A DNA stretch of 64,000 nt from Caldicellulosiruptor obsidiansis OB47 (lineage in GTDB: Bacteria > Bacillota > Thermoanaerobacteria > Caldicellulosiruptorales > Caldicellulosiruptoraceae), in assembly GCF_000145215.1 (NCBI RefSeq), contig NC_014392.1:799501-863500 (forward strand), in the 5' to 3' direction. Shown piece by piece: positions 7,947 to 15,693 of this stretch (position 1 is its first letter; the number at the start of each line of letters is the position of its first letter). The notes below the pieces were generated by a model. The model was not told where the DNA came from and did no database searches. It saw nothing but the letters and a program-made list of their open reading frames with translations. Both the position numbers and the translations under genes were made by a program.

Positions 7947-9389
7947 ATGGAATATGAGGTTGTGATAGGTTTAGAGGTTCATGCCGAGCTTGCAACAAAA
8001 TCAAAGATATTTTGCAGCTGTACAACAGAGTTTGGCGGTGAACCAAATACTCACTGCTGTCCTATTTGTACTGGTATGCCAGGGGTACTTCCTGTTTTGA
8101 ACAAAAAGGCGGTTGAATATGTTATAATGGCGGGGCTTGCGACAAACTGCCAAATAGCAAGGTACAGCAAGCAGGATAGAAAAAATTATTTTTATCCGGA
8201 CCTTCCAAAGGCTTACCAGATTTCACAGTATGACTTGCCGCTCTGTTACAATGGTTATATAGACATTGAGGTAAATGGGCAAAAAAAGAGAATAGGGATA
8301 AAGAGAATTCACATTGAGGAAGATGCCGGAAAGCTTCTTCATGACCAGTGGGAAGAAGGAAGTCTTGTTGACTTTAACAGATGTGGTGTGCCTTTGATTG
8401 AGATTGTTACAGAACCAGATTTACGTTCCAGCGAAGAGACACGAGTTTTTCTTGAAAAGCTAAAAGCAATTTTGCAATACACAGAGGTCTCTGACTGCAA
8501 GATGCAGGAAGGTTCGCTCAGAGTAGATGTTAACCTGTCTGTACGTCCAAAAGGTTCGAAAGAATTCGGTACAAGAACAGAAATGAAAAACTTAAACTCT
8601 TTCAGATCTGTTGTAAGAGCTATAGAATATGAAGCAAGAAGACAGATAGAGGTTTTAGAAAGCGGTGGTGTTGTTGTTCAGGAGACAAGGCGCTGGGATG
8701 ATGCAAAAGGTATAAGTTTATCTATGAGGACAAAAGAAGAAGCACATGACTACAGGTATTTCCCAGAGCCTGACCTTCCACCTATAGTTGTAGACGATAG
8801 CTGGATTGAGGAGATTAGAAAGAGAATTCCTGAGCTTCCTGACCAGAAAAAGGAAAGGTATATAAGAGAGTATGGGTTACCAGAATATGATGCCGGCGTT
8901 CTGACTTCATCAAAGGCTATAGCAAGCTTTTTTGAAGAGTGCATAAAATATACGCAAAACATAAAGGCTGCAAGCAACTGGATGATGGGAGAGATTATGA
9001 GAATCTTAAATGATAAAGGGTTAGAACCTGAGGAAATTGACAATATAAAGATTAAACCAAATCAACTTGCAAGCCTTATTAACCTTGTTGATAACAAGAC
9101 AATTTCCAACACTATTGCAAAGCAGGTATTTGAAGAGATGTTCGACACAGGCAAAGATCCTGAAGTTATTGTAAAAGAAAAAGGGCTTGTTCAGATAACA
9201 GACAGGAATGTAATTTTAGAGGCTGTAAAACAGGCGATAGCAAACAATCCAAAATCAGTAGAAGATTATAAAAATGGCAAAGACAAGGCGTTTGGATTTT
9301 TGGTGGGACAGGTTATGAAGATAACAAAAGGCAAAGCAAATCCACAGCTTGTAAATGAAATCTTAAAAGAAGAACTTGAGAAAATCTAA
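7947..9389 (+). CDS. gatB: Aspartyl/glutamyl-tRNA amidotransferase subunit B
   Basis: Kinase and tRNA-binding subunit of GatCAB that phosphorylates the misacylated amino acid before amidation. 480 residues. The N-terminal cradle opens with [13 protein letters not shown], and a zinc-type cysteine set follows (CSC near residue 26 and CCPIC near 42). The active-site block [18 protein letters not shown] is present, and the C-terminal helical and YqeY-like tail is complete ([11 protein letters not shown] to the end). It is the last gene of the operon, followed by a terminator. Confidence 0.97.
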   Translation: MEYEVVIGLEVHAELATKSKIFCSCTTEFGGEPNTHCCPICTGMPGVLPVLNKKAVEYVIMAGLATNCQIARYSKQDRKNYFYPDLPKAYQISQYDLPLCYNGYIDIEVNGQKKRIGIKRIHIEEDAGKLLHDQWEEGSLVDFNRCGVPLIEIVTEPDLRSSEETRVFLEKLKAILQYTEVSDCKMQEGSLRVDVNLSVRPKGSKEFGTRTEMKNLNSFRSVVRAIEYEARRQIEVLESGGVVVQETRRWDDAKGISLSMRTKEEAHDYRYFPEPDLPPIVVDDSWIEEIRKRIPELPDQKKERYIREYGLPEYDAGVLTSSKAIASFFEECIKYTQNIKAASNWMMGEIMRILNDKGLEPEEIDNIKIKPNQLASLINLVDNKTISNTIAKQVFEEMFDTGKDPEVIVKEKGLVQITDRNVILEAVKQAIANNPKSVEDYKNGKDKAFGFLVGQVMKITKGKANPQLVNEILKEELEKI

Positions 9390-9399
9390 AACTAAAAAA

Positions 9400-9440
9400 G
9401 GGGCTTTCTTCTGATATCAAAAGAAAGCTCCCTCTTTTTT
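9400..9440 (+). terminator. Intrinsic terminator after gatB
   Basis: GGGGCTTTCTT pairs with AAGAAAGCTCC (one G-U pair) across a 10-base loop, with a T-run at 9434-9440. Confidence 0.88.
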
Positions 9441-9461
9441 AAATTTTTTGAAAAGGTGAGA

Positions 9462-9797
9462 ATGAAAGTGCAAACCAAAAAGTTTGGAATAGAGGAAGAA
9501 ATCTTGGATAAGATTATCGAAATTTTTAAAAAATATAAGCAAGTTAAAAAAGCTTGTATCTTTGGTTCAAGAGCAAGAGGAGACTACAAAAGAGGTTCTG
9601 ATGTAGATATATGTATTTGGCTTGAAGATGATGTTGAAAACCCAATTTACAAGATTGAGGATGAGTTAGAAGAAGTTGATACAATATTATTGTTTGATAT
9701 TGTTGTGTTCAGTAGTATTACAAAAGAAAGTCTCAAAGACAGTATTATAAAAGAAGGAGTAGTTGTATATGAAAGAGAGAATAGTAGGGAAGCTTGA
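9462..9797 (+). CDS. MNT-type minimal nucleotidyltransferase (antitoxin-like)
   Basis: About 111 residues. The nucleotidyltransferase signature GSRARGDYKRGSDVDI has the GS-x10-DxD spacing of the MNT/MntA family, and a third acidic residue is supplied by LLFDIVVF. All catalytic positions look intact. MNT proteins normally pair with a HEPN/HepT ribonuclease toxin, which they inactivate by adenylylating it. Here the partner frame starts inside this gene's 3' end but is broken at once (see 9769-9862). The ATG at 9462 is preferred; a GTG at 9456 would use the ribosome-site bases. The protein may now be an orphan or may act on a partner elsewhere. Confidence 0.85.
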   Translation: MKVQTKKFGIEEEILDKIIEIFKKYKQVKKACIFGSRARGDYKRGSDVDICIWLEDDVENPIYKIEDELEEVDTILLFDIVVFSSITKESLKDSIIKEGVVVYERENSREA

Positions 9798-9862
9798 AAA
9801 AATAATATCTCTTGAGCTTTAAAGGTAGCAAATTTGTTGATGAGTTTGTAAAAAAAGGGTAA
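9769..9862 (+). pseudogene. Remnant of a HEPN/HepT-type partner gene
   Basis: Inside the 3' end of the nucleotidyltransferase gene, a clear AAGGAG site (9754-9759) stands 9 bases before an ATG at 9769. That frame encodes only MKERIVGKLEKIISLEL before a stop at 9820. A second frame shortly after reads SFKGSKFVDEFVKKG and stops at 9860-9862. The start matches the typical beginning of HepT-type proteins (Met, charged residues, KLE, II), and the second piece looks like a C-terminal end. The reading is an internal deletion plus frameshift that removed almost the whole gene. Family assignment is an inference from position and the first residues. Confidence 0.55.
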
Positions 9863-9916
9863 AATAAAATTGAGCAAATAAGTTTTTAACAAGTAGTCTT
9901 TTGAGGAGATGGTAAT

Positions 9917-11191
9917 ATGCAAAAGAAAGAAAAAAACCACAATTTTTATATGGCGTTTTGTGATGACAGGTTTAAGATAAACAGGATTTCAGTTACTTTT
10001 ATAGACAGGTTGGAGAGAGAAAAAAATACTTTAAATGCTCTGTTTCCAATGGTCTTAATAAGAGGGAACAACAAGTACAAGGATATGAAAGAAATAAATA
10101 GATATTTGGACAATATGTATGGTGCGACGCTGAGTATTGATGTGGATAAAAAGGGTGACCTGCAAGCAATTTCATTTGCAATAAGCTTTTTAAACGATAG
10201 ATTTGCAGGTGAGAACCTTTATACAAAAGCGCTACAGTTTTTGTATGATATCATATATGGTCCGATAAAATATGGTGGCGGCTTTGAAGAAGATGCTATT
10301 TTGCAAGAGAAGAACAATCTAAAACAGGAGATTGAAAGCAGGATAAACGACAAGGTCCAATATGCAATTGACAGGTGTATAGAGGTGATGTTTGAAGGGC
10401 AAAACTATGCTCTTTATGAAAAAGGAAATGTTGATGACTTGCAAACCATCACAAAAGAAAAGCTCTTTTCACAATACCAAGAGGTTGTTACCAAAAAGCC
10501 TATGTACGTGTTTGTCTATGGTGACTATGATGAAGAATGGGCAGTTTCAAAAGCATTAGAGGTTTTTGGAGAGGAAAAAAGAGAGAGTATACACAATGAT
10601 TTTTCTATAAACATTCCGTTTGAAAACACAAGATATGTAACAGAAGAAATAGAAGTAAATCAAGGCAAAATTGCCCTTGGGATAAGAACAAATGTGGATG
10701 TGACATCTGAGGATTATTACAAACTTTTGATGCTCAACGGAATTTTAGGAGCATCTCCAAAATCAAAACTTTTTGAAAATGTTCGTGAAAAAGCTTCTTT
10801 GTGCTACTACGTATTTTCAAGGATTGACAGATTCAAATCTGTAATGATTATTAGCTCTGGAATTGAGATTGAAAACTATGAAAAGGCTTTAAATCTGATT
10901 TTGCAGCAGATAGAGGATATCAAAAATGGGAAGATTGATGATATCGAATATGAAAGTGCAATAAACTATTATAAAACAGCCCTGATGTCTATATATGACA
11001 GTCCAAGGGATCTTCTGAGTTTTTATTTAAATCAGGCATTAGTTGGACAAATAATAGAACCCAAGGAAGTCTTTGAAAACCTCAAAAATGTGGATATAGA
11101 GGATATAAAAAGGATAGCAAACAGGTTTGAGCTTGATACTGTATATTTTTTGAAAAACAGAGGTGTTGCTAAAGATGGAAAGGATTTATGA
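9917..11191 (+). CDS. M16-family peptidase-like protein without zinc motif (YmfF type)
   Basis: 424 residues with the M16 (insulinase/pitrilysin) two-lobe fold. The N-terminal lobe has no HxxEH zinc motif where one would be expected (LFPMVLIRGNNKYKDMKEIN), so it should be catalytically silent. The C-terminal lobe shows the family RExASLCYYVFS-like segment (NVREKASLCYYVFS). It overlaps the following active-type M16 gene by 17 bases. The pair corresponds to YmfF/YmfH-type pairs of Firmicutes, in which one partner is the silent subunit. No signal peptide is visible, so it is probably cytoplasmic. Confidence 0.85.
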   Translation: MQKKEKNHNFYMAFCDDRFKINRISVTFIDRLEREKNTLNALFPMVLIRGNNKYKDMKEINRYLDNMYGATLSIDVDKKGDLQAISFAISFLNDRFAGENLYTKALQFLYDIIYGPIKYGGGFEEDAILQEKNNLKQEIESRINDKVQYAIDRCIEVMFEGQNYALYEKGNVDDLQTITKEKLFSQYQEVVTKKPMYVFVYGDYDEEWAVSKALEVFGEEKRESIHNDFSINIPFENTRYVTEEIEVNQGKIALGIRTNVDVTSEDYYKLLMLNGILGASPKSKLFENVREKASLCYYVFSRIDRFKSVMIISSGIEIENYEKALNLILQQIEDIKNGKIDDIEYESAINYYKTALMSIYDSPRDLLSFYLNQALVGQIIEPKEVFENLKNVDIEDIKRIANRFELDTVYFLKNRGVAKDGKDL

Positions 11192-12455
11192 TGATGCTCT
11201 CAATGAAGAGATTTATATAAATTCATATTCAAATGGACTAAAAGCTTTTGTAATAAAAAAGAAAAACTTTAGCAAGGCATTTGCAGGTTTTGCAACAAAA
11301 TACGGTTCTGTTGATAGTAAATTTGTTCATCCAAAAACAAAAGAGGTTGTTGAGGTTCCAGATGGCATTGCACATTTTTTGGAACACAAATTGTTTGAGG
11401 AAGAAGAAGGAAATGTGTTTGACAGATTTGCAAAGTTTGGTGCAATGGCAAATGCATTTACATCGTTCAAGGAAACAGTCTACTATTTTATATCAACTCA
11501 AAACTTTTATGAAAATTTTGAGATTCTCTTAGATTTTGTGCAAAATCCGTATTTTACTGATCAGAATGTCGAAAAAGAAAAAGGGATAATTGGTCAGGAG
11601 ATTAGGATGTACCAAGACAATCCAAACTGGAGGGTTTATTTTAATCTCTTGAATGCACTTTATGTAAACAATCCTGTGAAAATTGACATTGCAGGAACCT
11701 TAGAGAGTATTCAAAAAATTACAAAAGATGATTTATATTTGTGTTATAATACATTCTATCATCCAAGCAATATGATAATTGTTGTATGTGGTGATGTAGA
11801 CCCACAAAAAGTTTTTGATACAATTGAGAGAATGCAAAAAACAAAAGAATATCAAAGTTTGATTGAAAGGATTTATCCTGATGAGCCGGAAAACGTTAAT
11901 CAAAAAAAGATAGAGACAAGTCTTTCAGTAGCAATGCCAATTTTCTATATAGGATTTAAAGACAATCAAAATGACCTTCCGCCATATGAGATGATAATGA
12001 AGGATATCCAAACACAGATAGTGGCTGAGACGCTGTTTGGAAAATCCACAGATTTTTATGAAAAGCTCTATAAAGAAGGGCTTATCAACCAGAACTTTGG
12101 TTTTGAGTACAACTGTGAGCCTGAATATTCATTTTTTATGATTGGTGGGGAGAGCAAAGACCCTGAAGAGGTTTACAGAAGAATAATTGAGCACGTTGAG
12201 GATGTCAAGAAAAAAGGAATTGACAGGGAAGAGTTTGAGAGAGCAAAAAAGGTTGTGCTGGGAAGCCACTTGAGAAAGTTTGACAATCCTGAAAAACTCT
12301 CTGTTGAGTTTATATACAGCTATTTCAAAGGAGTCAATATTTTTGAATATGTTAAGAAAATCACTTCTGTGTCATTTGAAATGTGTGAAGAAAGGCTCAA
12401 AGAATTTTTTGATGAGAGCTTGAGCTGTATATCAATTGTATGGCCGGCAGATTGA
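11175..12455 (+). CDS. M16-family zinc peptidase (YmfH type)
   Basis: 426 residues. The inverted zinc motif HFLEH sits near residue 70, and the distal glutamate is in the GIIGQEIRMYQDNP stretch about 75 residues later, the complete M16 catalytic set. The C-terminal lobe has YEKLYKEGLINQNFGFEYN. The ATG at 11175 is chosen because AGAGGTG lies nine bases upstream; GTG 11163 and TTG 11166 are less well placed. The 17-base overlap with the silent M16 partner implies translational coupling and a heterodimer. The substrate is not evident from context. Confidence 0.88.
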   Translation: MERIYDDALNEEIYINSYSNGLKAFVIKKKNFSKAFAGFATKYGSVDSKFVHPKTKEVVEVPDGIAHFLEHKLFEEEEGNVFDRFAKFGAMANAFTSFKETVYYFISTQNFYENFEILLDFVQNPYFTDQNVEKEKGIIGQEIRMYQDNPNWRVYFNLLNALYVNNPVKIDIAGTLESIQKITKDDLYLCYNTFYHPSNMIIVVCGDVDPQKVFDTIERMQKTKEYQSLIERIYPDEPENVNQKKIETSLSVAMPIFYIGFKDNQNDLPPYEMIMKDIQTQIVAETLFGKSTDFYEKLYKEGLINQNFGFEYNCEPEYSFFMIGGESKDPEEVYRRIIEHVEDVKKKGIDREEFERAKKVVLGSHLRKFDNPEKLSVEFIYSYFKGVNIFEYVKKITSVSFEMCEERLKEFFDESLSCISIVWPAD

Positions 12456-12483
12456 AAAAAATAAAAGTGTGGAGTAAAAGAAA

Positions 12484-13287
12484 ATGATAGATGATAGCAT
12501 AGTCTTTCCAGGTCTTGGTTTAAGGTTTGACTTTAGTCCAGTTGCATTTAAGATTTTTGGACTTGAGGTTAGATGGTATGGGATTATAATTGCAATGGGT
12601 TTTTTATGTGGTTTTATTGCAAGCACATATTTTGCTAAAAAAGAAGATGTAAACCCAGAGATTTTGCTTGACGTTGCAATAATTGCACTACCTTTTGCTA
12701 TAATCTTTGCAAGGGCTTATTATGTGATTTTTAATTTTAAAGAGTTCAAGGACAATATTCTAAGTATTTTTGCCATTCGTCAGGGTGGAATTGCAATATA
12801 CGGGGCTTTAATAGGAGCACTTTTGAGTACGTACATTTATTGCAGGATAAAAAATATAAATTTTTTCAAGATATGTGATGTCGGTGTTCATGGTCTGATA
12901 TTAGGGCAGGCAATAGGAAGATGGGGTAACTTTGCAAACAGGGAAGCATACGGCTACGAAACAGATCTTCCATGGCGTATGCAGATTTATAGTAGTGAGG
13001 CAGGAAAAAGAATAGAGGTTCATCCAACATTTTTGTATGAGTCTTTATGGGATTTTTTAATCTTCTTGCTTTTAATATTTCTCAGAAAATATAAAAAGAA
13101 AGAAGGGGATATGTTAGGGTTTTATTTTATATTTTATTCTATCGGAAGGTTTTTCATAGAGGGGTTGAGAACAGACAGTTTAATGATAGGAAATTTCAGA
13201 GTATCTCAGATTGTTGCAGCTTTGTGCATTGTCGCTGGAATAATAATTGTGTCAAGAAATAGAAGATTGTTTTTCGACAAAATATAG
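12484..13287 (+). CDS. lgt: Prolipoprotein diacylglyceryl transferase
   Basis: 267-residue membrane enzyme that transfers diacylglycerol from phosphatidylglycerol to the lipobox cysteine of prolipoproteins. The Lgt signature GRWGNFANREAYG is present, preceded by HGLILGQAI, and about seven hydrophobic segments are visible. The sequence RWYGIIIAMGF near residue 37 and FLYESLWDF near residue 182 are further family marks. It starts 28 bases after the M16 gene with no promoter between, so it is probably in the same transcript. No terminator is seen after it. Confidence 0.96.
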   Translation: MIDDSIVFPGLGLRFDFSPVAFKIFGLEVRWYGIIIAMGFLCGFIASTYFAKKEDVNPEILLDVAIIALPFAIIFARAYYVIFNFKEFKDNILSIFAIRQGGIAIYGALIGALLSTYIYCRIKNINFFKICDVGVHGLILGQAIGRWGNFANREAYGYETDLPWRMQIYSSEAGKRIEVHPTFLYESLWDFLIFLLLIFLRKYKKKEGDMLGFYFIFYSIGRFFIEGLRTDSLMIGNFRVSQIVAALCIVAGIIIVSRNRRLFFDKI

Positions 13288-13324
13288 CAAAAAAACAGCA
13301 CAATGTATTTTTAGAGTATTTTTG

Positions 13325-13353
13325 TTGACAAAATACGCATTTGGGTTTATAAT
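13325..13353 (+). promoter_or_regulatory. Full-consensus sigma-A promoter before the spo0E-like gene
   Basis: TTGACA (13325-13330) and TATAAT (13348-13353) are separated by exactly 17 bases. Both hexamers are perfect, which is rare in this window and points to strong vegetative expression of the small gene that follows 31 bases later. Confidence 0.88.
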
Positions 13354-13384
13354 TAAAATACAATCTTTGTAAGATGGTGGGAAT

Positions 13385-13564
13385 ATGATAACAGAAAAGA
13401 TAATGAAACTGAGAGAAAAGCTGGATGAACTGATTAACAGCAATGCTGATTATGAGTCAATATATCATGTCAGTACAGAGCTGGACAAGCTTATTTTGGA
13501 TTATTACAAAGAAAAGAACGAGGTTGTGATTAACAAGTTCATTAAAAAAGAAGGGAATGTATAA
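13385..13564 (+). CDS. Spo0E-like small regulatory phosphatase
   Basis: 59 residues; the reading frame runs from ATG 13385 to TAA 13562-13564. The centre holds the Spo0E-family signature as STELDKLILDYY (consensus SxELDxLI), between an N-terminal helix (KIMKLREKLDELI) and a C-terminal helix, matching the two-helix fold. Spo0E-type proteins dephosphorylate Spo0A-P, but many Firmicute paralogues have unknown targets. The gene has its own consensus promoter and terminator, and its ribosome site is a weak GATGGTGG. This assignment rests on the motif and the size. Confidence 0.8.
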   Translation: MITEKIMKLREKLDELINSNADYESIYHVSTELDKLILDYYKEKNEVVINKFIKKEGNV

Positions 13565-13640
13565 AAAACTTTATTTTGACATAAAAGAAGCTGATAGCGG
13601 GGGGCAAATTACAACGCTTAAGTTAGCTTTTAGAATACAG

Positions 13641-13678
13641 AAAAATAGGGCAGGTGAAAATCTGTCCTATTTTTTTTT
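13641..13678 (+). terminator. Intrinsic terminator after the spo0E-like gene
   Basis: AAAATAGGGCAG pairs with CTGTCCTATTTT (one G-U) across an 8-base loop, ending in a run of ten T. It separates the spo0E-like unit from the mraZ promoter just downstream. Confidence 0.9.
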
Positions 13679-13684
13679 CGTTTG

Positions 13685-13713
13685 TTGAAGGATTTTTCAA
13701 CTTGGTATAGAAT
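13685..13713 (+). promoter_or_regulatory. Promoter of the mraZ-led division and cell-wall operon
   Basis: TTGAAG (13685-13690) and TAGAAT (13708-13713) are 17 bases apart, with a probable transcription start near 13720. The start falls at the first MraZ repeat, so bound MraZ would block initiation. Confidence 0.7.
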
Positions 13714-13721
13714 ATTTTTAT

Positions 13722-13748
13722 AAAGTGGTGCAAAGTGGAGTAAAGTGG
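13722..13748 (+). promoter_or_regulatory. mraZ operator: MraZ box: three AAAGTGG repeats at 10-bp spacing
   Basis: AAAGTGG occurs at 13722-13728, 13732-13738 and 13742-13748, with exactly one helical turn between repeats. Known MraZ operators are tandem TGG(G)-type repeats at 10-bp spacing upstream of mraZ. The array ends 5 bases before the mraZ ATG, so it also occupies the ribosome-binding region, and no separate strong Shine-Dalgarno is present. Confidence 0.88.
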
Positions 13749-13753
13749 TTTTA

Positions 13754-14185
13754 ATGCTGATAGGAGAATACAAGCATGTGGTAGACAGTAAAGGTAGAAT
13801 AATTCTCCCTTCTAAATTCAGAGAAGAGCTTGGTGAGAGATTTATACTTACAAAAGGTCTTGACAACTGTCTTTTTGGTTATTCTTTAAAAGAGTGGGCT
13901 GTGCTTGAGGAAAAGCTCAAGAAACTTCCACTTACAAGCAAAGAAGCACGAACATTTTTGAGATTTTTCTTTGCGGGGGCCTGTGAGTGCGAGGTTGACA
14001 AACAGGGAAGAATTCTCATTCCCCAGAACCTCAGAGAGTACGCAGGTATTAAAAAAGAGGTATTTATAATTGGTGTCATGACGAGAATAGAAATATGGAG
14101 CGAGGATAACTGGCTCAAAGAAATGACCAATGAGGACCTTTCGGTTGATAGAATAGCACAAAAAATGGAGGAGCTGGGTATATAA
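13754..14185 (+). CDS. mraZ: Transcriptional regulator MraZ
   Basis: 143 residues, the family norm. It has two tandem AbrB/SpoVT-like swapped-hairpin repeats, each with the DxKGR motif: [18 protein letters not shown] near residue 12 and [18 protein letters not shown] near residue 82. MraZ is a ring-shaped repressor of its own operon. The ATG at 13754 gives the usual MxIGEYKH opening; a GTG nine bases upstream lies inside the third operator repeat. It is the first gene of the dcw cluster. Confidence 0.96.
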   Translation: MLIGEYKHVVDSKGRIILPSKFREELGERFILTKGLDNCLFGYSLKEWAVLEEKLKKLPLTSKEARTFLRFFFAGACECEVDKQGRILIPQNLREYAGIKKEVFIIGVMTRIEIWSEDNWLKEMTNEDLSVDRIAQKMEELGI

Positions 14186-14212
14186 GTTTTAGAAGGAGTA
14201 GGGGAAAGTTTG

Positions 14213-15136
14213 ATGTATGAACACATGCCGGTACTACTTGAAGAGTCGGTGTTTTTTCTTGTTACAAATCCGGATGGAATTTATGTTGATGCTACTTTTG
14301 GACTTGGTGGACACTCAAAAAGAATTCTTGAAAAGCTTTCTAATAAGGGTTTTCTTATTGCCATTGACAGGGATTTGGAAGCAATTGAGCTTGGCAAGAG
14401 AAAATTAGAAGTACACAAGAATGTAAAGATTGTGCATTCTTCCTTTTCAAAATTGGATGAGGTGCTGAAAGGTTTAGGAATTGAAAAGATAGACGGAATA
14501 CTTTTCGACTTTGGAGTTTCCTCTTTGCAGCTTGACAAGCAAGAGAGAGGTTTTTCGTATAATCAAGAGGCGTTTTTGGATATGAGAATGGATACGACAT
14601 CAAAACTTACAGCATATGATGTTGTTAATTTTTACTCAGAAAAAGATTTAGAAAGAATAATCAGAGAGTATGGCGAAGAAAGGTTTGCAAGGAGGATTGC
14701 AAAAGCTATTGTTGAAAGAAGGAGTAAAAAACCTATTGAAACCACAACAGAGCTGAGCAATTTAATTTCTTCTTTGGTGCCAAGGCCAAAGGACGGGTCA
14801 CACCCTGCACAGAGAACTTTCCAGGCCATCCGAATAGAGGTAAACAGTGAGCTTGACGAGATAAAAATTGCGCTTGAAAAGAGTTTGAGATTTTTGAGAT
14901 CTGGTGGAAGGATATGCGCAATTTCTTTTCACTCTCTTGAGGACAGAATAGTAAAAGAGTTTTTCAAATTTCACTCTCTTGAGTGTGTCTGTCCGAAAGA
15001 CATTCCTATCTGCGTATGTGGCAAGAAAAAAGAGCTTAACATCATTACAAAAAAGCCAATAACCCCTTCTAAAGAAGAGATTGAGAAAAACAAAAGAAGT
15101 CACAGCGCAAAGCTGAGAGTTGCCGAAAAGGTTTGA
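14213..15136 (+). CDS. rsmH: 16S rRNA (cytosine-1402 N4) methyltransferase
   Basis: 307 residues. Motif I is DATFGLGGHSKRIL near residue 26, the second motif FDFGVSSLQLD near residue 103 is characteristic of RsmH, and GGRICAISFHSLEDRIVK is the C-terminal catalytic strand. Start ATG 14213 follows a GGGG-type ribosome site; a TTG one codon earlier is possible. It sits second in the dcw cluster as in most bacteria, and its stop abuts the next gene's ribosome-site region. Confidence 0.96.
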   Translation: MYEHMPVLLEESVFFLVTNPDGIYVDATFGLGGHSKRILEKLSNKGFLIAIDRDLEAIELGKRKLEVHKNVKIVHSSFSKLDEVLKGLGIEKIDGILFDFGVSSLQLDKQERGFSYNQEAFLDMRMDTTSKLTAYDVVNFYSEKDLERIIREYGEERFARRIAKAIVERRSKKPIETTTELSNLISSLVPRPKDGSHPAQRTFQAIRIEVNSELDEIKIALEKSLRFLRSGGRICAISFHSLEDRIVKEFFKFHSLECVCPKDIPICVCGKKKELNIITKKPITPSKEEIEKNKRSHSAKLRVAEKV

Positions 15137-15156
15137 TTATAAAGGGGGTTTTTAAA

Positions 15157-15657
15157 ATGCCAAGAACAGGTTCAGCAATTTACAATGAGGAGTACTGGGA
15201 AGGTTATCAGGCGGAAAGAGAAGAGATTGAACAGGAGATTGCCAGAAAAAATCAGATAAGAAAGCAAATCTTAAAACAAAAAAAGGTTGAAAAGGTGAGG
15301 TTTTTAAGGAATGTATTGTTTGTTTGTATATTTTGCAGTATGTCAATAATTATTATGTGCGGTTATGTAAATATTACAATTGAGAGAGCAAAACTTGCTC
15401 AGCTTCAGAATGAACTTAAATTGCAAACCGATATCAACAAACAGTTAAAGCTTGAGATAGATGGCAAGTTTACTCTCTCTGAGATAGAAAAGATTGCACA
15501 GCAGAAGTATTCAATGACTTATCCTGACTTTTCTCAGGTTGTTTATGTCACTGTTCCTTCAACTGAAGAAAAGAATCAAAAGGTCGCAAAAGAGGAAAAA
15601 TCGAATTATAATAATAAAGTGTCTTTGATAATAAACTTTATTAAGAAAATCTTTTAA
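15157..15657 (+). CDS. ftsL: FtsL-like division protein
   Basis: 166 residues. A charged cytoplasmic N-terminus of about 50 residues is followed by one membrane helix (NVLFVCIFCSMSIIIMC), then an extracytoplasmic coiled coil (ERAKLAQLQNELKLQTDINK) and the EIEKIAQQKYSMTYPDFSQ segment seen in FtsL/DivIC proteins. FtsL joins DivIB and DivIC to recruit the septal transpeptidase. Start ATG 15157 has AAAGGGGG about eight bases upstream, whereas the in-frame TTG at 15133 would lie before that site. Sequence conservation in this family is low, so the name rests on topology and position. Confidence 0.85.
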   Translation: MPRTGSAIYNEEYWEGYQAEREEIEQEIARKNQIRKQILKQKKVEKVRFLRNVLFVCIFCSMSIIIMCGYVNITIERAKLAQLQNELKLQTDINKQLKLEIDGKFTLSEIEKIAQQKYSMTYPDFSQVVYVTVPSTEEKNQKVAKEEKSNYNNKVSLIINFIKKIF

Positions 15658-15693
15658 TTTTTTTAAGACCCAAGAAGCTGGAGGAAAAAAGAC

